This document shows positions 11,617-20,797 of a stretch of DNA of 64,000 nucleotides, in pieces; positions within the stretch are counted from its first letter, which is position 1, and each line of letters starts with the position of its first letter. A program made the position numbers and the translations under genes. A model generated the notes under the pieces. That model was not told where the DNA came from and made no database searches. It was given only the letters and a program-made list of their open reading frames with translations. Where the stretch lies: contig NW_020825706.1 of the NCBI RefSeq assembly GCF_003286085.1, positions 3,348,001-3,412,000 on the forward strand. The letters are read 5' to 3'. Source of the DNA: Drosophila persimilis. Lineage: Eukaryota > Arthropoda > Insecta > Diptera > Drosophilidae.

Positions 11617-12234
11617 CAGGCTCCGTTTTTCACATTCACAAAAGTTTTTCGATTTACTTTTGAAATCACATAAATTGGGGCTCTCTTTTTCCCATTCCGC
11701 AAGATTTCTTCGTTTTCAAAACGAAAACATTTTCGTTGACGAAATGAAAAGTAAACGGCTTTTTATACAACAAAACGAACCTTAATTGCCAAAGGAAAAA
11801 AATAGATGACTTATTGATTCATTAACATCAACTTGATACCTATATCAGGGTAATTTAACTTGTGCTTTCTTTATAAATAATTTTATTTTAACCCAACCTA
11901 AAATTTGGCTCGGAAAAAATTGGCCACAGCAACAACAAATTTCGTTTTGGTGTAAGCAGCTGACGCATTCCGATTTGGTTATCGGAACGTTGGCAATTAA
12001 TAAATTTTTGCGTATAACAGCACAAATGTGCATGTAACAGCTCAGACTGTGCTTGTAACATGCGCTTAACAGAAAATCTGGGTGAGCACAGCTGTTTCCC
12101 GCCCAATTTAATTCGGACTTCAAAATGTAACATATCGATAAAAAAAATATGTGGATAATGGAACACCTTAAAACGAAAACGAAACGTTTTGGCTGAAAAC
12201 GTAATCCGCAAAAGTAAATGAAAAACGGAGCCTG
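11617..12234. mobile_element. non-autonomous TIR element (MITE-like), family not assigned
   Basis: The 16-mer CAGGCTCCGTTTTTCA at 11617-11632 recurs exactly inverted at 12219-12234. Inside it a second matching block follows on both sides (ATTTACTTTTG close to each end), so the imperfect inverted repeat extends well beyond the terminal 16. The 618-base body has no transposase frame. Ends beginning CAG would suit hAT, but the flanking eight bases (GGCTTAGC and CCTGATAG) do not match, so no target-site duplication supports that family. The left flank carries a partial second copy of the terminus (AGCCAGGCTT). Confidence 0.6.
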
Positions 12235-13574
12235 CCTGATAGTTACTTTTTTATTTTAATTTTGTATTTTTTTAATTTAGTAATCTATAATCTATTCTAT
12301 CTGATTAATTTTATTCTTTCATGAAATATTTAAATTATATTTTTAGTAGGTATATTTGATTATTTATATATTTTTAATTTTTATCGAATTCATTTATTAA
12401 TTAATTGGTATTTGTATTTAATTTATTTATTATTTAATTGACATTTTTAATGTTGTATTCCTTATTTGTATTTTTTAATTTTATTTATTTTTGTATTAAT
12501 TAATTAATTCATTTAATTAATTAATTTTTTTTAACTGTAAAATTAATTTATTTTATTTGAATTTTTAATTACAAGATTTATTAAATATTAAAGCTGGTAA
12601 ATATACCCCGTAAGAATACTTTTAATTATTAAATTTATTATTTTACCAGAACTTCTTTTGAAAAATCAATAAAACTTTAAAATTGTCCTCTACTCCCTCT
12701 AGATATTCTCACTCCTAAATTTCTCTCAGTGCCCCATCCAATATTCATGTAGTTAAGGTACACACATACATACAGACTTTGCCTTGTGTATGGATATTTG
12801 TGTATAGATATTTGGGTGTCTTACAACAATAGTAAAACAATCTTCTTAATGCACACTTTGGCCTAAAGGAATTTTTCCACTTGTAAAGCGATACTTCTGC
12901 CCCACTTGCCCCAGCATCGCTCTCCCCCACCCCCATTCTGAGCCCCATCATCATTGTCAATTTGGCATTAGATATACATGTCTATATATAGAATGGAACA
13001 CACAGAAGAAACATGTTAATAAACAGCTGGAAGTTTTGGTTTATTGTCATCAGAGAAGGCTCAATCTCTCTGTCTCTCTCTCTCTCTCTTGATGGGGGGG
13101 ACAGAGAGAGAAAGACAATATGCTCGAGGGAATTTGCTTTCCAAAAGGGTTCCGTTCCTCTTGTTTATTCGGGGGTAGGGCTGAGGGTATCAATAACATT
13201 GTTGGTTCCTTCCATCCCAGTTCTAGACGGGGTGGTGTGGGGGGGGGGGGGGGGGGGGATGGACGACATTGGTCTTCTTCAGATATTAGTTCCCTGACAG
13301 CCAAGGGAGTGGATCTTGCTCCTCACAGAAGTGTCATCTCTACGTTTCTGGCCCACTTTTCCTTGTTAAAATAAATTTTCAAGTTTAATTTTGTGTTGCC
13401 AATACATTGTTGAGGTGTTTTGTGGCATGAACTAAAGGAGTTGCAAGTGTTGCAACACTTGGGAATTTTATTAAGGAAGAGTATGGGTTCCAATCAATGG
13501 GAAGTGTATATTAGATATTAGCCTTATTGTCAAAAATATATAACTTATTCGATATTTAGTTATGCGATGCAAAA
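12235..13574. other. AT-rich intergenic DNA, no gene seen
   Basis: 12241-12660 is more than 80 percent A/T with TTTATTTAATTAATT-like words. 13060-13115 has a CT tract followed by a GA tract that could pair. 13239-13258 is a run of 20 G. No gene is supported. Confidence 0.45.
13239..13258 (+). repeat. poly(G) run of 20
   Basis: Uninterrupted G homopolymer preceded by GGTGGTGT. Its length is likely to be polymorphic or imprecisely sequenced. Confidence 0.9.
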
Positions 13575-13960
13575 ATATATCAAAAATAAATAAAAACTAG
13601 CTTTAATTTTGTATAATATTATCACAATTTTCGATTTACATTTAATATAAAAACAGAGGATTTTTTCCAATAATCTTTATTGTAAACGAAGAAAAGATTA
13701 AATTTTATTAATTTTTACGATTTAAACATTAATTGATCAATTTTCTAAACTATTTTATTTGATGAAAAAAAATATACATAAATAAATAAAAAATAAACTT
13801 TCATTTTTTTTATAATATTATCACAATTTTCCATTTACATTTGATATAAAAACATAAACTTTCCCCATATAAACGGAAAAAAGGATTATTTTATTAATTT
13901 TTACGAATTTAAAAATAATTTATTTGTTCACTAAACTATTTTTGTACGATTTGTCTCCGC
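13575..13960. repeat. degenerate direct tandem duplication, unit about 199 bases
   Basis: The segment containing TATAATATTATCACAATTTT at 13612 recurs at 13811, followed in each copy by matching blocks (ATTTACATTTRATATAAAAACA, then TTTTATTAATTTTTACGA, then CTAAACTATTTT). Copies differ by many substitutions and small indels, so the duplication is old. Confidence 0.7.
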
Positions 13961-13969
13961 TTTTTTATT

Positions 13970-14180
13970 GATTATTATGATTATTATTATTATTATAATT
14001 TGTTATTAGATTTTTTGTCATTTTTATTAGATATTATTATTTATGATTATTTGTTTTTATTATTATTATAATTTTTTATTATTATTATTATTTATTATTT
14101 TTATTATTATTATTATTATTTATTATTATGATTATTATTATTTATTATCATTTGTTATTATTACTAGTTATTATTTGTTA
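13970..14180. repeat. ATT/TTA trinucleotide-rich tract
   Basis: Imperfect TTATTATTA repeats with interspersed GATTATT and TTTTTATT words over about 200 bases. Confidence 0.8.
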
Positions 14181-16790
14181 AAAATATTTTATCATTTTTT
14201 AATTTATTAACTAAGTTAAAAGCCATTTAATTGGGTTTTTTTAAAGTCTACTTAAATACACAAACTTTCAAATATATTCCACACAAATATGAATGATATT
14301 CCTCTTCAAACGAGTACTTGAAATACTGGAAAATCGAATAAAATACATTCGATTATCCCCTACAATTAATTTCCCTTCCATTTGAGCACATAAATTCCAC
14401 AAATTTCGATTCCCCAGAACACAAGCACAGTACCTATAAACCTGTCCACGACTGTCACCAGTCACACCATGTCCCCCCCTCGAGAGAGAGACATCTTTAG
14501 ACAAGTGCCAATACACTGCCGCACACACACACACATGGACGAGTACGAGTATCTGTGTTTTGCAAATTTACATTTAATTTTTGGCCCTAAACTCCAGACA
14601 AGACACCGAACATGCAATTACGACAACTACTACCTCAATATGGAAGGAAATGGAAATGGCAGTGGAAGTGGAAGAGGGGAGGGGGCAGACCACTTTAAGG
14701 CAATTTTCGACTGAACTTTGAACTGATTCAAGAATTGCCTGAAAAATGAAACATTTGTCGTGTTTTGTGGGGTACAGTTGATGCAAAAAAGTAAGAGAAA
14801 ATATATTTGAATGGTTTTTTTTAGGTATTCAAAAGGGGGAAATGTACATATCTAAAACTATTGTTTGGGAGGTATTTTGAATAGTTTTGATTTTAGAATA
14901 ACAATGAATAAGGTAATAACCATTGCTTGCTTTGGAAAAATTATAGGGCCTTTCAAAAAGTTGTATTAAAGCCGCAGCACGTATAATATTCCAACCTTTC
15001 CTTCTAAGCAAACAAAATTTCAAATATTTATTTTTAATAATTAAAATAACTCTCCAAAGGAATGACACTAATTTGAAGGAAGACCCTTTTTTCTGCGCGT
15101 TTTTTTTGTGGTTTCATCGCCCATTTTTTCGTGCCAGTCGAAGCCAAACTAAAATTTTAATTAAAAATTACTCATATGATAAAAACCAAGGGGGAACAAC
15201 TACTCCCTAGTTCTCCCTTAGCCCTCCCACCACAGAAGTGCGGCGGGGTGGGCCTGGGCGCGGCGCAGCGTAAGATAAATTCTGGCTTGACGCAATTTTC
15301 TGGCAGTAGCCTCGTTTTTCTTGACAAAATATTTCGTGTGGTTCCTCACTTTTTGCCTGTGGAAAACTGTGCGGCGGCGGCGTTGGCTGGTGGCTGCGGA
15401 AAAGCATGCTGCAAGTTTATGAAAATTCTTTGTTTATTCCAAGGTGTGTGTGTGTGTGCTTGGGCAAAATTGTGTTGGTTTTGTTAATTTTGCGCTGCTT
15501 TTTCCCGTTGCTGTCAAATTTATATGCTGGTTAGCTCTCCAGTAAGCAAAACTTTCGGGTTTTGGACTGATGAACACATATACAATACATATACAGAGTA
15601 CGTATCTGTGTGCCTGTCTAATTTATGAGACCAGTTAGATGTGGGACAAATTTTCGGTAAACAACAAAGTTCAGAGAGCAGTCGTTTTTGGCATTGAATA
15701 GACAAATTTTTGTGTGTAGACTTCAAACTAATGAGAAAACGGGTCGGGGCGGAATTCAGAAACAAACCGAAAAATAAACACTATCGCTATAGTCTTCAAG
15801 ATATAGGGTTTCCAAGAGATTGACAGACAGATAGGACGGTTTTGATTCAGGATTTTGATTCGACCTAGGAATTAATAAATAAAATATACCCAAATTTTGT
15901 CAAATTTCTATTAAACCCTGGCTTCAGTGGATCCACGCAGAATGCATTCTCTTTTGTTTCCTTTGGGGAGTATCCATCGTGGAGTTTTGCGCTGTGACCA
16001 AAAATATTGGCAGAAAAGGATGCCTTGCCCAGAAGTGACAGGAGAAGGACTCACATTAACCCGCCGCATTTAACCCTAGCCCTCCTTAAATACCCTACTT
16101 TTTTAGTTTAAACTTATTTAATCCACGAAAATAAAAATGTTGAAATTTTCGGAAGAGAAATATCCCTTTTGCACGCTCTAAAACAGAAAAGAAACACAAA
16201 CGCAGACACAGAAATATAAGATATTGATGGGAAAGCAAATGCCAAAAACAAGATATATTTCAATAAGGTGAGGTATTCAGAATCATTTCTCTTACAAAAA
16301 TTGCTTGTTTTTTAGTTGAACGACAAAAAGAGAGAGAGTGAGAGAGTGGCAGCAAGTGCCAAATCTAGCTTTCAAATCGCTTCAGAGCGAAAACCTCACC
16401 TTTACTTAATACACCTTTTGCACACAGAAGCCCTTGCACAGCTTCCACTCACACCCACACAGTCGTATATTGCCCTTCTGAGCGCTTAAATATTTCACAC
16501 ACTAATATCAATTCCATTTGTATGCATTGACATGAATGTATGAGTGCGCGCTAGAACGGGAGAGAGTGTGAGTTGGTGCGTGGGAGAGGAGAGTGTTCGC
16601 ATGTATGCGTGTGTGTGTGGCGGACAGAATTTGTTCAATTGCAAAAAGGGCAAACAATGCAACAGTTAATAAAATGTAACAGTAAAACTTACCCACACAA
16701 GGCGCAACTTTTTTTGGTTTTATTTAGCATTAAAAAAATCAGAGTTCGATGAACGAAAGAGACACTCAAAAAAATAATAAAACATGATTA
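14181..16790. other. intergenic, no gene seen
   Basis: No domain-bearing frame, RNA gene or promoter that I can support. A TG microsatellite lies near 15445 and GA-rich words near 16330. Confidence 0.45.
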
Positions 16791-16794
16791 TGTG

Positions 16795-17509
16795 ACACAC
16801 TTTTCATATTCGCACTCCTTTTACACTTCTCCTTTTGCCGCCGATCTGCATTTTTCCCGCACTTTTCTCTTTCCAGTGAGAGACACCTCGTGCCATGCTG
16901 GAATCAAATGATTTTCACATAAAAAAAATAATTGCTGCATAAAATAAGGTGTTTAAATATTTGTGTAACAGATCCATTAAAAAATACACTTATTGCACTT
17001 CAGTTTGACATATTGCCGTATATTTCCCTCGCCGATTTGCTTCCTGGTCGCCTTTTTGCCTCGTGACCGCCTCCGCTTCTTTAACTTTTTCACCTTGGCG
17101 CATATATTTCTATCGCTGATTTGCTTTCTGGTCGCCATTTTGCGTTGTGTCCGCCACCAGTTTTGATTTTGACCTTTTTTTACACTAAAACACCATTTGT
17201 TTGGCCTTTCTAATCGCTGGAATCGAAGGGTGCTCCGCTGATTTTGCACAAGAAAAAAAATGTTCTGCACGAAATAAGGTGTTTATAGATGATACACATG
17301 CATGCATACAAAAAATACACTTCACTTTCACATATCGCCGCATATTTCTTTCGCTGATTTGCCTTATGCATCTTGTCTCATACAAAAACACTATTGTTTG
17401 GCCATTTTCAAAGTTTTTTCACACGCCGATCTGCTTTCTGGCCGCCATTTTGCCTCGCACTTGCTCACGATTTTTTTCTTGCACTAAAACACTATTTTTA
17501 TGCAATTTT
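16795..17509 (-). repeat. degenerate duplicated block with a recurrent GATTTGCTTTCTGGTCGCC core
   Basis: The core CGCYGATYTGCTTTCTGG followed by TCGCCATTTTGC occurs near 17031, 17114 and 17424, with weaker copies near 16840, 17235 and 17352. Two larger segments are also related: the one with AAATAAGGTGTTTA at about 16942 and the one with GAAATAAGGTGTTTATAG at about 17270. Each is followed by AAAATACACTT and then a CATATYGCCGYATATTTC block. Read on the minus strand, the core gives a recurring peptide phrase, KMATRKQIS or KKATRKQIG. Frames are broken between copies, so a functional gene is not supported. Confidence 0.65.
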
Positions 17510-18014
17510 CAATGTTTAAACATTGCACCACTACACTACACTTCACTGCATTGCAGTACAATATATTTCACAACTTTTCCCGGCTGATCTACCGAATTTT
17601 CGCGCTTTAAGCCGGTCCGATACGCACCGTGATCGAATCTTTTTGCTCCTTTTTGACTCCCTCTTCTTAAAAAGAAAGCAGTGTGTGGCTGTGGACACCT
17701 GTTGGTGGGAACGAGATGGGGTTAAGGATACCAAAAATTTAATAAAAAATACTTTTATTGACAATGTTTAAACATTGCACCACTACACTACACTTCACTG
17801 CACTGCAGTACAATATATTTCACAACTTTTCCCGGCTGATCTACCGAATTTTCGCGCTTTAAGCCGGTCCGATACGCGCCGTGATCGAATCTTTTTGCTC
17901 CTTTTTGACTACCTCTTCTTACAAAGAAAGCAGTGTGTGGCTGTGGACACCTGTTGGTGGGAACGAGATGGGGTTAAGGATACCAAAAATTTAATAAAAA
18001 AATACTTTTATTGA
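17510..18014. repeat. near-perfect 252-base direct tandem duplication
   Basis: Unit 1 (17510-17761) and unit 2 (17762-18014) differ at only a handful of positions. Each begins with the perfect 16-base palindrome CAATGTTTAAACATTG and ends with an AATTTAATAAAAAATAC stretch. High identity means a recent event compared with the degenerate block to its left. Neither unit has a convincing coding frame. Confidence 0.95.
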
Positions 18015-18089
18015 CAATAGGACTTTATTCATTACTTCTAATTAGCTTTTTAAGATTTAAAAGCTGATTTGATGTTTTAATTGTTTTAA

Positions 18090-18292
18090 CCCATTACGGG
18101 TCGCTCCTAAACGGCATCTACGATACTGATGAAATTTTGTCAAGAACTGTACAAAACTATTGCGCGATTATAATTTTTCGGAACACTGAGAAACCTATGT
18201 ATTCAGAGTTTAAATTTTTTAGGTAACCCACAAAAAATTAAGTTCCATGAAAATTCTCCTTGCATATCATCTTTACCATGGCGCTTAATGGG
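18090..18292. mobile_element. 203-base piggyBac-like MITE
   Basis: Both ends are TTAA followed by CCCATTA when read inward. The left end is TTAA (18086-18089) then CCCATTACGGGTCGC. The right end, inverted, is TTAA (18293-18296) then CCCATTAAGCGCCATGG. A TTAA target duplication with termini starting CCC is diagnostic of the piggyBac superfamily. The body is too short to encode a transposase, so this is a non-autonomous copy. It lies about 300 bases upstream of the Bud13 promoter. Confidence 0.75.
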
Positions 18293-18576
18293 TTAAGAGA
18301 CCAAATTTTCGCCATCCTTCGACTGCCAGATAATGCCACACGTTTGTACTTTTTATGACAGTACGGCAACTCTGTCAAAGAAATCTTTTTTCAGCGAGCT
18401 GGCAGAAAAATCTATTTTTTTTTTTTAAAGAATTTTATACAAAAAAACATCTATATTTATAATATTTGTTTTGAAACAACAATTAAGAAAAGCGAATGTT
18501 TCCAATAGAATTTTTATTCAAAATAAACCGCCAAATTATCGCACAGAAATACCGATGTCACTAACATTAAAATACA

Positions 18577-18719
18577 TATCGATGTATCGAAACGTAAACA
18601 ACTTCAGTATACTTTTAAGATGAGGTGGTATATTTAGGTATATTTCTGAGGGTCGGGTACATTTCGATAAATCCGCGGTCACACTGTAAACAACTTCGTG
18701 CTAAAACGTAAACAACCTC
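18577..18719 (+). promoter_or_regulatory. Bud13 core promoter region with Motif 1 and three GTAAACAAC elements
   Basis: CGGTCACACTG at 18676-18686 matches the fly core-promoter Motif 1 (bound by M1BP), typical of TATA-less housekeeping promoters. The word GTAAACAACYTC occurs three times in the same direction (18594, 18686, 18708); its GTAAACA core is also the forkhead consensus. A TATCGATG near 18578 resembles the DRE. The start codon follows at 18754, so the 5' UTR is short. Transcription start is inferred. Confidence 0.65.
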
Positions 18720-18753
18720 GTTTTTTAGTAACTTAATTATAAACTTGTTGAAA

Positions 18754-20493
18754 ATGTCCATGCAAAATGGCAAGATAATCGACCAGAAGGCATACCTGAA
18801 GAAGTATCTGTCCGGTGACAAGGAGAAGAAGAAGAAAAAGAAGGAGAAAAAGCACAAAAAGACTGCAAAAGTGAAAATAATCGACGACGATGCCTACGAA
18901 GACGACGGCATGGAAATGGACGAAGATCTGTTGCTGGGCGGCGAGGATGCACCACAAATAGTGGGCGAGTATATCGAGGATAATCCGGATGCAGTGCGCA
19001 GCAAGTGGCGCAACATTGCCGTCAAGGACGAGGTCAAAGAGGAAGACAACAAAGAGGAGGCCTCTGCTGTCCGAATCAAGCAGGAGCCGGCTGATCAGCA
19101 GGATGAGGAGGAAAGGTGGGGTCGCAAAGCCACTGCAGTGAAAACAACGAAAGAGCGCTCTGCCCAAAGCCCCCTGGCCATCAAAATCAAGCAGGAAAAA
19201 CGCAGCACCTCAAGGGATCTGAGTCCCAAGCGGGATTTTTCTGCAGCGAGAAGAAAACGTAGTCCTGATCAGAGTCCGCCGAGGAGAAAAAGAGTTGCAG
19301 ATCAGAGTCCACCACGTAGGAGGAGAGGCAGCCCAGATCAGAGTCCACCCAGACGCAAACGAGATGAAGATCAATCTCCACCACGACGGAAACGCGTCAA
19401 TTCGGATCAAAGCCCACCCCGAGGAGGACGTAAAAGCAGTCCCGACCAGAGCCCTCCACGGAGGCGACGCGACTCTGACCAGAGTCCGCCAAGGCGACGC
19501 AGGAGCCACAACTCCAACCAGAGCCCACCTAGGAAAGGCCGTAGAAGCAGTGCCGACCAGAGCCCGCCGAGGAAAGGGCGCAGAAGCAGTCCCGACCAGA
19601 GCCCGCCCAGAAGACGCAGAGATGTCGATCAATCCCCAGATCAAAGGAGAAAAGATTCGGATCAGAGTCCGCCCAGAAAACGCGACCTATCTGCGCCTCG
19701 GAGGCGACGCAACTCCGATCAGAGTCCACCCAGAAGGCGTCGCTCTGCCAGCAGGGAACGCAGGCCCCGCATCAAAGAGGAATCACCGCCAGGTCGACGT
19801 AAGAGCCGCTGGGCCAAGGCCTCGCCCTCCCCATCGCCTCCACCCACGCACGAACCAAAGGCCTCCAAGACACTGGACGGTAAGAGTGCGGGCCTGCAGG
19901 ATGCGCAGTCCCTGAAGAAGGAGTCCGACGAGAGGCGTCGCCGCGAGCACAATTTGTTTGAGCAGATGTCCAGCGAAGTGTCGGGCCGCTATGCCGAGAT
20001 TCAGATGCGCAGCACGGGCAGACGCGGACGCAGGGCACGCGAGGCGGCCGAGGAAGATCCCGCTGAGCGGCGTCGCAAGGAAGAGCACGAGAAGAAGAAG
20101 AAGGATCTGTACGACCGGTGGGGCAAGGGCCTAAAGCAAATCGAGGACCTGAAGGTGCGCCACGAGGAAATGGCCCATGAGGCATCAAAGCCTGTGGCCC
20201 GCTATGCCAACGACGAGGATCTGGATCGGCATCTGCGAGAGCAGGAGCACGCAGACGATCCTATGCTGGAGTACATGCGGCAGAAGCGCAAGAAACAGGA
20301 CAAGCTGGACAACAAGCCCGTGATGCCCAAGTACGAGGGCAGCTTTCCGGAGAATCGCTATGGCATTCGTCCCGGCTACCGCTGGGATGGCGTAGACCGT
20401 TCCAATGGCTACGAGCAGCGCTGGTTCGACAAACAGAACGAGCGCAAGGCGATGCAGGACGAGGCATACAAATACAGTGTGGAGGATATGTAA
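18754..20493 (+). CDS. Bud13: BUD13 homologue, subunit of the RES (pre-mRNA retention and splicing) complex
   Basis: Intronless frame of 579 codons. I take ATG 18754 as the start because the frame upstream offers only TTG codons and the next residues ([20 protein letters not shown]) match the usual BUD13 N-terminus. A Lys-rich basic stretch follows, then an acidic segment, then about 13 copies of a DQSPPRRRR-type repeat. The conserved C-terminal half begins near [14 protein letters not shown] and includes [17 protein letters not shown]. It ends with [20 protein letters not shown] and a short tail, the strongest signature of the family. In yeast and animals BUD13 joins SNIP1/Pml1 and RBMX2/Snu17 in the activated spliceosome and supports splicing of short or weak introns. 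It acts in the nucleus. In D. melanogaster I recall this as CG13625, next to REPTOR as here. Confidence 0.93.
   Translation: MSMQNGKIIDQKAYLKKYLSGDKEKKKKKKEKKHKKTAKVKIIDDDAYEDDGMEMDEDLLLGGEDAPQIVGEYIEDNPDAVRSKWRNIAVKDEVKEEDNKEEASAVRIKQEPADQQDEEERWGRKATAVKTTKERSAQSPLAIKIKQEKRSTSRDLSPKRDFSAARRKRSPDQSPPRRKRVADQSPPRRRRGSPDQSPPRRKRDEDQSPPRRKRVNSDQSPPRGGRKSSPDQSPPRRRRDSDQSPPRRRRSHNSNQSPPRKGRRSSADQSPPRKGRRSSPDQSPPRRRRDVDQSPDQRRKDSDQSPPRKRDLSAPRRRRNSDQSPPRRRRSASRERRPRIKEESPPGRRKSRWAKASPSPSPPPTHEPKASKTLDGKSAGLQDAQSLKKESDERRRREHNLFEQMSSEVSGRYAEIQMRSTGRRGRRAREAAEEDPAERRRKEEHEKKKKDLYDRWGKGLKQIEDLKVRHEEMAHEASKPVARYANDEDLDRHLREQEHADDPMLEYMRQKRKKQDKLDNKPVMPKYEGSFPENRYGIRPGYRWDGVDRSNGYEQRWFDKQNERKAMQDEAYKYSVEDM
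19258..19743 (+). repeat. coding repeat array, [11 protein letters not shown] units in Bud13
   Basis: About 13 tandem units of 9-13 residues with the invariant heart DQSPPR (one copy NQSPPR, one DQSPDQR). Each carries an SP dipeptide followed by a basic run, like RS/RP repeats of splicing proteins. SP sites followed by Arg are typical substrates of SR and CDK-type kinases. Confidence 0.9.
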
Positions 20494-20525
20494 ATTTCAA
20501 AAGAATTTGTATATTTTTGTCTTGC

Positions 20526-20531
20526 AATAAA
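20526..20531 (+). terminator. AATAAA polyadenylation signal of Bud13
   Basis: AATAAA 33 bases after the TAA stop, giving a very short 3' UTR. Confidence 0.7.
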
Positions 20532-20559
20532 TTACCGCCGATAGTCGATTACATTTTTG

Positions 20560-20797
20560 AATCTACAGCTGTCTTGCAGCACTGGGCCGCGGTCCACCTG
20601 CAACACTGCTGCCCACTGCAACCCTGTGTGTAGAATAGCAAAGCAAAAGCAAATGGTAAACACCATAGTCTTCATCTTCAACCTGCGACCTGTATCTTCG
20701 ATCGAAAGCAAACCAAAAAGTCTTTGATTTTTTACAAATATAATTTAATTAATTAGTTGAAAGTGTGTGTCTGCCAGGGGCTATAAATTTCAAGCTG
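20560..20797 (+). other. candidate 5' non-coding exon (REPTOR, proximal to Bud13)
   Basis: The sequence changes after the Bud13 poly(A) site to a GC-richer segment (TTGCAGCACTGGGCCGCGG, then repeated GCAACACTG and GCAACCCTG words). This resembles the CAGCACTG class of fly core-promoter motifs. It ends at a strong splice donor, CTG then GTAAGT at 20798. The next gene on this strand is REPTOR, so this may be one of its first exons. No transcript evidence is available to me. Confidence 0.3.

Noticed and set aside
11617-12234. hAT assignment of the TIR element
   Set aside because: CAG start is compatible, but the flanking eight bases do not match.
19210-20188. Several open frames of 100-200 codons in other frames of Bud13
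   Set aside because: They mirror the repetitive Arg/Ser/Pro coding region and have no independent support.
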